Origin: Pycnococcus provasolii | Taxonomy: Eukaryota; Chlorophyta; Pseudoscourfieldiophyceae; Pseudoscourfieldiales; Pycnococcaceae | Reading direction: 5' to 3' | Assembly: GCA_938743325.2 (NCBI GenBank) | Contig: OW568900.1 | Location: forward strand, 310,001 to 374,000 | DNA: 64,000 nt | In this document: one piece after another, positions 49,201 through 55,579 of the stretch | Layout: every line of letters begins with the position of its first letter | Numbering within the stretch: position 1 is the first letter of the stretch | The notes under the pieces: generated by a model | Told to the model about the DNA's origin: nothing | Seen by the model: the letters and a program-made list of their open reading frames with translations, nothing else | Databases searched by the model: none | Position numbers and translations under genes: made by a program

Positions 49201-50424
49201 GTAACGACGCGCGCGGGTGGCCTCGGCCTCAATCTGCAGGCGGCTGATACCGTGATTCTGGCGGACAGCGACTGGAACCCGCAAGGCGACGTGCAGGCTC
49301 AAGCTCGATCGCATCGCATCGGGCAGAAGTCGCCGGTGACGGTGCTTAGATTGGTTTCCAGCGGAACGTGCGAAGAACGCATTCTGCAGGCAGCGGAAGC
49401 GAAGCTGAAGCTTGCTTCGGCGATCCTTGAGGGAGATGGTGCGGCTGGCGAGGGTGCCGCGCCAAGCTCGGGTGAGCTCATCGCGGCAATCAAGCAGGGC
49501 GCGGAAGACGCGCTGGCGGTGGACAGCGATGCCATGCGCGCTGCTGTTACCGATGGCAAGCGCGTGGTCTCGGAAGATTTCGTCAACGACATCATGAATG
49601 CCGCGAAGGCGGGCGGCAAGATGGCTCACGGTACAACAGCGGCGACGATCAAGAGCCGCAGTGCCGATTCGAGTGCGAACGCTAGCGGCGCGAAGGAACC
49701 GAAATCATTTATGACATTCGAGGGTAGAACGTTCGATCGCGAGGCGGGATCGAAACGCACGATCGCGGACGCGATGGTTGCCGAGGTTGCCGCGAAGGCG
49801 GGAAAGCGATCGAGGATGTCGACAGTCGTGATGATAGATGCCGGCGACGGCCTTGGAATGCAAGCGGTGTCGAAGCAGAGCATTCTCGATGCGAAGCACA
49901 TCGAAGAGATGGAGCAACGCCACGCCGCACGGATTGCTGCGAAGAAGGCTGCGTCGGAGGGAGGCAACAGGCATGTGCACGAGCGTTACTGCATAGGTTG
50001 CGCAACGCTCTTGAGTGGTCGCGAGGAGGATCGTCACCGCGGCGCTTTGACGCTCAAGGCTGCGCGTTCCGCACCTTCGTCGTGGCTTGGGTGCACGCGT
50101 TGCCCCCGTGCGGCGTGCGCGAGCTGCGCGGCACTGTTGAATGCAAGCTCCGCGGGTGGAGGTGGCCTTCGCACCGGGTGGAGCTGCCCGCAGCACAACT
50201 GCGGCGGCTGCAATCGCAATGCATCTGACGCGGGCGGTTTGGTGTTCCGCTGCGTGGGATGCAAGTGGAGCCGCTGCTGGGACTGTGGAAAAGACAGCGG
50301 ATTCGTTCCGGTGGATCCGAAGGAGATGGAGACGCACGCCTGGGTGTCGGAATTGGGCTTCCCGAAAGCATGCGAGAGGGCTGGCAACGCGGAGTACGTG
50401 CGCTGCTCGGAGTGTGCCCTTTGA
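46276..50424 (+). CDS. PHD-ePHD-Tudor-SNF2 chromatin remodeler
   Basis: 1382 residues from the ATG at 46276; the codon at 46267 is GTG. Order: disordered N-terminus; PHD finger (about 137-185, CDGCNVAVHQSCYG) and extended PHD (to about 312), the paired PZP reader of BRPF/JADE proteins; two nearly identical Tudor-like modules (about 429-478 and 492-541, WYEGTITAM ... VTFDDGDVETY); SNF2 ATPase (about 578-870, DEMGLGKT; box II is DEAQ); helicase C domain (about 908-1020, ending ARSHRIGQKSPV); and a C-terminal Cys/His-rich zinc region (about 1235-1382). It would slide or remodel nucleosomes after reading histone tails. DEAQ replaces the usual DEAH or DEGH. TGTAA follows at 50492. Confidence 0.92.
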   Translation: MDFLNNFLRTPHAMGGPPLPPQAENAQAEARRGDDVVDPSSSVPPRRNMALSKLKWTLNDDTTTPKPKSPPKPSSSNAILNPLTPSPFAANTIKPRATMSSSSLKSPSSSTKSNKHSPWPTSSGVYLPSLDENKDDECVVCFSENFTDDDNIIFCDGCNVAVHQSCYGVDVIPEGDWFCEPCRKGIDSNTPLCQVCPATKGALLPTTKNRNSSPSYVHGCCALYTPGLDLDFGFVTIQNIDQRRRELGCGVCGESGGGTLQCSFPGCYAAFHAMCGRSRGATFDFRPESAVERGGKAQQKYWGPVAFCKAHSAPAHESERNRFLGRSEMAVDSETGLETSTTLSEMQQAANQKIKRSVALAAPRRAAWILSKWDAFSALQPARGAEKIFETLKRTAGSLASDSDFAAAVANAEKNASQPTPSTPQRTLSVGDRLKKQFEDGGWYEGTITAMTPKGKYPYSVTFDDGDVETYTAAQLMAQTMPSTPVQQRTLSVGDRLKKQFEDGAWYEGTITAMTPKGKYPYSVTFDDGDVETYTAAQLMAQTKPVSPTTLPTPTPTPMPSSSQRSIVKQPACIGGSMREYQLDGLQWMVAQHDAGGVGGVLGDEMGLGKTLQVISFLGYLKAERLQGGPHLVVAPLSVMPTWLSEIPRWCPSLRAVALHGNLAERNRVKHSALADPSTFDIVVTTYEMLVAEQNWLSHRFHFRYVVLDEAQRVKNEASLAGMAVRRMRKAGALLLTGTPLQNDLHELWALLNLLFPDVLATSEMFDTEKVWGGPSTAAVQADNAKLVNAARGVLQPIMLRRTKADVLASELPPLITLRVECPLAPLQRIYYKRVLEFDGLFGKLVAGTSGDDVGTARFTQLNNLMMQLRKVANHPYQLPSCEEPGADPDEPADERIWLSSGKMQVLDGVLTRLVAQGRKCIIFSQFTGFLNVIERALESREYRYLRLDGQTPAARRAYETRRFNEKGSPFVAYLVTTRAGGLGLNLQAADTVILADSDWNPQGDVQAQARSHRIGQKSPVTVLRLVSSGTCEERILQAAEAKLKLASAILEGDGAAGEGAAPSSGELIAAIKQGAEDALAVDSDAMRAAVTDGKRVVSEDFVNDIMNAAKAGGKMAHGTTAATIKSRSADSSANASGAKEPKSFMTFEGRTFDREAGSKRTIADAMVAEVAAKAGKRSRMSTVVMIDAGDGLGMQAVSKQSILDAKHIEEMEQRHAARIAAKKAASEGGNRHVHERYCIGCATLLSGREEDRHRGALTLKAARSAPSSWLGCTRCPRAACASCAALLNASSAGGGGLRTGWSCPQHNCGGCNRNASDAGGLVFRCVGCKWSRCWDCGKDSGFVPVDPKEMETHAWVSELGFPKACERAGNAEYVRCSECAL
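47548..47925 (+). repeat. Intragenic duplication encoding the two Tudor-like modules
   Basis: Two units of period 189 bp (63 codons), from 47548 and 47737, differ at only a few bases over about 170 bp. This is a very recent in-frame duplication. Confidence 0.85.
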
Positions 50425-50501
50425 AAGAAAGAAGGTCTACCGTGTTGCTACTACACTACTTGCTAATGAACAGGGGTACATATTGATTGTGTTGTAACGG
50501 A

Positions 50502-51068
50502 TCATTCATTCTTTTCACATGCCCACAGCTCCGCGAGAGTGTTGCTCGTACCCGTTTCCGCGTACTTCGTCATCAAGATGGTGCCGAATTTCTTTTGCAT
50601 TTCCTCCTCACTCATCAAATGACGCGCCAGGAGTGGGTTCGCCGTGATTGCCTCGATTCGCGCCAGGCGACTCGCTTCCTTTTTTTCTGCGATGTTTTTT
50701 GCGTTGTACTTTTTGATCGTCTCGCTCGTGCGTTTTGCGTTGTTTGTTTACTTGCGCATCTTGTTCGTGATGATTTGAATGGCTTTCGGCAATGTTTTTG
50801 GTTCACCAAGTTTCGCTGGATTTTCCCTTTCAGGTTGAAACTTCTTTTCGGCCGGAACCTTCAACTCATGCTTAATTACGCTCGCATGAGCTAATGATTC
50901 GTGGTTGGCGATCTGCCACTTCAACACGACGACTGGACATTGTAGGTAGAAGACCTTAAGGTGAAGAGAGTGCTTAACGCTCTCGGATTCAAAATAGTTC
51001 GATGATCGGGATTTGGGTTGTGTGTGTGGGTGACGACCCCACAAGGGCCCAACGCCCCAAGTCCCCAA
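50502..51068 (-). pseudogene. Remnant or unresolved spliced gene
   Basis: The minus strand is protein-like in one frame on both sides of a single in-frame stop at 50748-50750. The upstream part contains VVVLKWQIANHESLAHASVIK and EPKTLPKAIQIITNKMRK. The downstream part is a charged helical segment (NIAEKKEASRLARIEAI, MSEEEMQKKFGTILMTKYAE) ending at 50502. The frame has no ATG at its beginning. No family recognised. It could be a gene with an intron over the stop or a decayed copy. The conserved 26-nt stem-loop (50865-50890) lies inside it. Confidence 0.4.
50865..50890. repeat. 26-nt conserved stem-loop, copy 2
   Basis: Same 7-bp CTCATGC/GCATGAG stem and near-identical loop as 39090-39115. GTTGGCGATCTGCCAC follows 13 nt later (50904-50919), as in copy 1 (20 nt later). 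Confidence 0.65.
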
Positions 51069-51254
51069 CCTTCTAACCTTCTTACGTCGTCACACTAGTA
51101 GGCGTCGACGACCGCACCAACAGACCGTCTAGGTACCACAAGCATTTGTCCTCTTGACTAACATCTTATCAAATTGGCCATATGAGTGCGCCCGACCGGG
51201 ATCCCAAATTGCCCAATCAGCCAATGTCTCCCGCAGGGAGCTACCATACCTTAG

Positions 51255-51296
51255 TTAGGGTTAGGGTTAGGGTTAGGGTTAGGGTTAGGGTTAGGG
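51255..51296 (+). repeat. Interstitial (TTAGGG)7 array
   Basis: Seven exact units, the longest of the telomere-like arrays in the window. Confidence 0.95.
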
Positions 51297-51587
51297 GCTA
51301 ACACGATTTCATCGGCGCCAATGGCAAGTCATGGCACTTGCTCACTCTCGTAAGGTGCATCGTTTTGGGCGGAAGGCTACGACGCCTTGTTTCGCGAAAA
51401 CAACGACGAGACAACGACAACAGCGACAACAAGCGACAACAAGCGACGATGCCAACTTAGAGCGCCGTCATCGACCCTCGAAATCACCAACACCAAGTAC
51501 AAAGTGAATGTTGCCGTTGGATGGGTGGTTGGTGCGTGTGACTGGTCGGTGTCAACGGACGGCTGTTGAACGAAGTAAGCTCTATTC

Positions 51588-51606
51588 GGTTACTGAATGA
51601 GTGATC
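51588..51606 (-). promoter_or_regulatory. 3'-end module copy at bL33
   Basis: GATCACTCATTCAGTAACC begins 11 nt after the bL33 stop codon. Confidence 0.6.
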
Positions 51607-51617
51607 TTCCGTGAACT

Positions 51618-51982
51618 TTACTTCTTGAGTTCCCTGTGCAGTGTGTGTTTCTAAGTTAATGTTTGTGGTTGGGTTAGTACACATGGCTGGTTGTTCGATT
51701 TTATCCGAAGCAGGTTGTTTGCACAAAGTGCCGACGCACCTTCATGTACTTGTTGTACTTCATAACCTCGAGACGGTCCGGCGTGTTGCGTCGGTTTTTC
51801 TGCGTGGTGTATCGCGACATCCCGGGCACACCTGATTCCTTTTGCTCGGTGCACTCGAGCGTGATGACCTGCCTGACGTCCTTGGACTTCTTCGCCATAG
51901 CGACGACGGACGGCATGCGTCGCGCGGGTCCGACTTGAGGCGCGCGCGTCGCCGCGTTTAGTTTGATAGAGGAGGTGAACAT
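51618..51982 (-). CDS. Plastid 50S ribosomal protein bL33, nuclear-encoded (two exons)
   Basis: A 91-residue precursor from exon 1 (51740-51982) and exon 2 (51618-51650). Mature bL33 begins [20 protein letters not shown] and continues through [16 protein letters not shown]. The splice gives [17 protein letters not shown], the conserved bL33 end; unspliced reading loses it. The zinc-binding Cys pairs of some bL33 are absent (Cys-free variant apart from LECTE). The first 28 residues ([22 protein letters not shown]...) are a typical short plastid transit peptide. The ATG at 51982 is the first in frame. In land plants the gene is plastid-encoded, so this is a transferred gene. It belongs to the large subunit of the plastid ribosome. 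Confidence 0.92.
51651..51739 (-). other. bL33 spliceosomal intron
   Basis: 89-nt phase-0 intron: donor GTGCGT, a perfect TACTAAC branch-site sequence, and acceptor TTAG. Removal restores the conserved C-terminus. Confidence 0.9.
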
Positions 51983-52385
51983 GTTCCCTAGAGACGGCAC
52001 GCTTCACGAGAGGAGTGCGAGGAGGTGCCGATGTCAAGCCGCCTGAGGAGGAGGGGGAGGTTGGTGGAGGCCACTCGTTTGGTTGAGAAGGGGGAGGGAG
52101 GACGCCTTATCCAGAACCCGAGCACCGGACAGCGGAGGGGGAAGGGGAAGGGGAAGGGGAAGGGAAGGGGATACCCCTCCGTTCCCAGGCGGCGAGAAGG
52201 AGGGAGGAATTCTTCTCCTAGGGGTCCCGTGCGAAAGGGAGGATCCAGTGACTACTGGGGGTTTGGTTTGGACTTCCCCCGAGCACGTGCAACTGTGCAA
52301 GGGGGCCCCACTCGTCTCTTTCGGACCCCCCCTCTACCTACGGCGGGCCTGCGTTCCCTCCTCTCCCTCCCCTCCCCCCCTCGCC
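51983..52385. promoter_or_regulatory. Divergent promoter (bL33 / lipid kinase)
   Basis: 403 bp with GGGGAA/GGGAAG purine repeats (52136-52175). A frame upstream of the kinase ATG stays open but is GC-rich leader sequence without an ATG. Confidence 0.4.
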
Positions 52386-54341
52386 ATGTCCGCCCAGGAC
52401 CACCTCCTCGCAGAGGACACCTCCTCCGAGACGTCTGACGTCCCTCGTCAGGAAACTAACTGTGGTGCCGCAACGAGCGGCGCGCCATCCAGACTGCGCC
52501 CTCAAGAAATGAACTCGCCCGTCGCGATCCACGTTGAGGAACCTTCCACACACGGGTCGCCAACACACGTGAATGGGGCCGACGACCGAACGCTGATGAT
52601 CAAGTGCGCTCTCCTGCCGAGCGAAACGGTCAAGTCTGCTCGAAGGAACAAGAAAGTCAACGGTGCACTCACGTCAACCTCTAACGGAGTTGTGTGGGAA
52701 CCTGACGACGTCGATCATGAGAAGGCGGCGTGCTCGAGCTGGTGCTGGTGCTGCTGCTGCTGCCGCCCAACCTCGTCGTCAACCTCAGCAGTTCGCATAC
52801 CGCCGTCCAATGTCCTTGGCGCAACCAGCCTGACGTTCGTCTCCTTCGAACAGATCTGCGCGCACACGCGCGCGCTGAGAGACTGCACACGTCTCCCTGA
52901 AGCACTGAAAAACAGAGAAAAGAGCCAAAGTGGGGGTGCCCTATCAGCCGTGTACGTGTGGTGTGCTGAACAGGTTCCGAAATCTCCCAACAAGTTCCAA
53001 CTGTCAATCAAAGGGCCGTTCGTCGTCGACGCCTCAACTCCAGCTGACGCTGCTCAACTTGCGGATGAGACCACTCGGGCAATACGGCGCATGCACACCT
53101 CGCAAAGGTCGCGATTTCTAGTTCTCATCAACCCGTTCGCGGGAAAGAGCGTCGCCGCCATATCACACGACGCTGTGCTCGCACCAATTCTAAAGTACGC
53201 CGCGGGTGCCACAGTGTATGACATACGCCAAACCACGGCGCCGGGGGATGCGGAAATATACGCAAGGCAGCTTAACGCGGGCGCGTTCGACGCGTGCCTC
53301 TGCGTCGGCGGAGATGGAACGGTGCACGAAGCTCTGCAGGGCCTGTGCGCAAGATCCGACTGGCGCAGTGCCGTGAGCCGACTTCCGCTGTTGCACGTGC
53401 CGTCGGGATCTGGAAACGCGTTCGCAACAAGCAGTGGTATTATGGACATCGTCGGTGCCGCGCGCGCCGCCCTGCATGGCCCTGTTGTACCTCTCGACGT
53501 GCTCGCTGTACTGCAGCCACGCCACGAAATCAAGCGGTTTGGAATGCTTGGCCTGGCGTACGGCCTCGTGGCGAATGCGGACATTGGAACAGAGCACCTG
53601 CGCCACTGGGGTGATGCGAGATTCACGTACGGTGCGCTCGGGCAGCTGCTGGGCAGGCAAACCCACGCCGCGCGCATCTCGTATATGCCCGCGTCGTCGT
53701 CGTCGTCGTCGTCAACGTCGTTGTCCGACGACTTTGGGCCGGAGTCGCAGCCAACGTCGTCACCTCCGTCGCTGGCCGAACCTCGTCGCTGGAACGACGG
53801 TATTGCAACTCCGCTTCTCGACGAGGCGTTCACGGTGGACTCCTTCACGGCGCTTGGGCGCGATCGACCACCTCCCAGCGGCTGGTTTGACGTTCAGATG
53901 CCCCCAAGCGACTGCAAGCCCACGGCGGATGCGACCGGAAATTATCAGCTGTGCGTGGCGATCAGCATGGCGTACCTTTCGCAGACAGACTTGGCAGCAC
54001 CCAGTGCCCTGCTCGGTGACGGGTGCCTGCATCTGGTGTACACAGGACTCGCTGGCCCGTGCGAGGGCGTGTGCGTGATGCTCGACTTTGGAGAGGGCAA
54101 GCACATCGAAAGGCACCCGAACAGCGTGGCGACGACGAGGTGCCATGCTCTCTATCTCGAGCCGGTTGCGGATGACCTGGACGAGTATGGTGACGCGAAG
54201 ACGAAGACGTGGCTGACACTCGACGGCGAGGTGTTGAGAGCATCTCCGACCCTAGTGGAGGTGAAGCCTGCACTGTGTCGTGCCATCGTTGCGCCGGAGG
54301 CGCCAGATGCGGCGGTGGCTGCGCATCGTGGCACATTGTAA
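52386..54341 (+). CDS. Sphingoid-base/diacylglycerol-type lipid kinase
   Basis: 651 residues from the ATG at 52386; the open frame upstream lacks ATG and reads as leader. The DAGK-type catalytic domain begins at about 245 (FLVLINPFAGK). It has the nucleotide-binding CVGGDGTVHEALQGL at about 305-320 and the substrate loop VPSGSGNAFA at about 338, followed by GLVANADIGTE. A C-terminal domain with YLEPV ... LDGEVL completes the sphingosine/ceramide kinase layout. An N-terminal region of about 200 residues carries a Cys-rich patch (SSWCWCCCCCRPTSS) that could be a lipidation site. It would phosphorylate sphingoid bases, ceramide or diacylglycerol; the exact lipid cannot be told. Confidence 0.88.
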   Translation: MSAQDHLLAEDTSSETSDVPRQETNCGAATSGAPSRLRPQEMNSPVAIHVEEPSTHGSPTHVNGADDRTLMIKCALLPSETVKSARRNKKVNGALTSTSNGVVWEPDDVDHEKAACSSWCWCCCCCRPTSSSTSAVRIPPSNVLGATSLTFVSFEQICAHTRALRDCTRLPEALKNREKSQSGGALSAVYVWCAEQVPKSPNKFQLSIKGPFVVDASTPADAAQLADETTRAIRRMHTSQRSRFLVLINPFAGKSVAAISHDAVLAPILKYAAGATVYDIRQTTAPGDAEIYARQLNAGAFDACLCVGGDGTVHEALQGLCARSDWRSAVSRLPLLHVPSGSGNAFATSSGIMDIVGAARAALHGPVVPLDVLAVLQPRHEIKRFGMLGLAYGLVANADIGTEHLRHWGDARFTYGALGQLLGRQTHAARISYMPASSSSSSSTSLSDDFGPESQPTSSPPSLAEPRRWNDGIATPLLDEAFTVDSFTALGRDRPPPSGWFDVQMPPSDCKPTADATGNYQLCVAISMAYLSQTDLAAPSALLGDGCLHLVYTGLAGPCEGVCVMLDFGEGKHIERHPNSVATTRCHALYLEPVADDLDEYGDAKTKTWLTLDGEVLRASPTLVEVKPALCRAIVAPEAPDAAVAAHRGTL

Positions 54342-55579
54342 TTTGAACCTGAGATCTCTCATTCAGTAATGAAGTGTACTTTATTATTCTGTCCAACGGT
54401 CGTCCATTCACATCATTCACTTTCACCATTCAGCCCATTCAGGTTGTATCACTCTATCATGACGCTATCGTTGGCGTAGTGAGGGGCTGAGGGCTCCACT
54501 AATCCACTTGCGTTTCTTGTCGCTGTTGTCGTCGCTATCGCCACCAACAGTGCATCAACACGATGACTCAAGGGTCACAGTTACTACTTTACTAGCAGCT
54601 AGAGTATCTAAAGGAGTCCAATTTGTGGGAAAGAGGGCTGTCTTGGAGTAGAGATTTGAGACTGCAATCATGTATTTACAAGCATTGTACACATAAACTC
54701 CTATCAGCGTGTTAAGTTACTTAAGTGCGGCGCAACGAGGCAGCCGATGAGCTTAAGCCGGTCGGCGCAACCGCGCAACGAGGCTGCCGATGGGCACGAT
54801 GGCGTTTGTGATGGTGGCCTTGGTTGGTGGCAAACAACTGGTTACTGGCCGTTGTTCTTCACCTCCCTGGAGCTCCTGAACAACGGGCCTTAACAACGGT
54901 GCTGTGTGGAAAATCGCATAACCAAAAGTTACAACGGCGCGCTGTGCGAATTACCACCCATTTGGTCGTAAATATCCCACTTACACTCGCACTTATTACA
55001 CCGAGCCGCGGCAGAATGCAGATCCCCAGACGGACCGAGAATTATTACTGTACTAACTGTAGGTGGGAAATCTGGGTGGGGAATCGAAACCCCCTTGCGA
55101 ACTTCTTTCCCTCCCATTGTTGCCCGCAAATAAATTTTGGTCGCCTTTGAACTTTCCCCTCCTATGAGTACCGGGTAGGTCCTCGCGATCAAGCGATCAA
55201 CAAGGCGTGAACTCCCGCATCGCTAAAGGTATTCGCTTTCCCTCGGGGAACAAAACTCCCCGTTCGTTTGCTACAGTAGGAAGGTACGTCCGGAACCATA
55301 ATATCACGGCCAACTGCATGCATCACGTGATCTCGTGATTCTCGTCTGACGTCTCGTTACCATACCGGCACCATCCCGTTGCACGAACGCGAACACGCAT
55401 CGGCCAAGGAATGTGCCCGCCCCGCGATCCGGCGACGCGCCCTGACCCTTCGCCGCCCCAGAGGTCCCTTTCCCGCTCAACCTCCCCAGTCAACGGCGTG
55501 CGCGTGTTCGCGTCCGGCCTCGCCCCCTCCCCCTCCCCCTCCAAGGTCCGCGACAGCAGGGCTGCACATTCTCCCCGTC
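54342..55579. other. Intergenic region, kinase to mucin-like gene
   Basis: After the repeat at 54353-54582 there is a direct duplication of GCAACGAGGCxGCCGATG (about 54732 and 54775). No supported gene is seen. A GC-rich leader precedes the mucin-like start; a frame from 55379 is open but its ATG gives an Arg/Pro-rich stretch before the real signal peptide. Confidence 0.4.
54353..54582 (+). repeat. 3'-end repeat, long copy at the lipid kinase
   Basis: Begins GATCTCTCATTCAGTAATG 11 nt after the stop. Further parts (TATCACTCTATCA, GTAGTGAGGG, and from 54509 the CACTTGCGTTTCTTGTCGCT...ACTCAAGGGTCACA block) match 58125-58304 in inverted orientation. The two copies flank the mucin-like gene. Confidence 0.75.

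Larger units (their letters stand above)
51069..51617. other. Intergenic region with telomere-like array
   Basis: It contains seven perfect TTAGGG units (51255-51296), AAATTGCCCAATCA near 51207, ACAACGACAACAGCGACAAC-type short repeats (51395-51445) and the bL33 3' region. No gene. Confidence 0.5.

Noticed and set aside
52083-52385. Extended N-terminus for the lipid kinase
   Set aside because: The frame is open but has no ATG before 52386 and encodes Arg/Gly/Pro-rich leader sequence. The ATG at 52386 is the supported start.
54824-55192. Small overlapping frames in both directions in the kinase-mucin gap
   Set aside because: No homology recognised, no good start, lower GC than genes; treated as intergenic.
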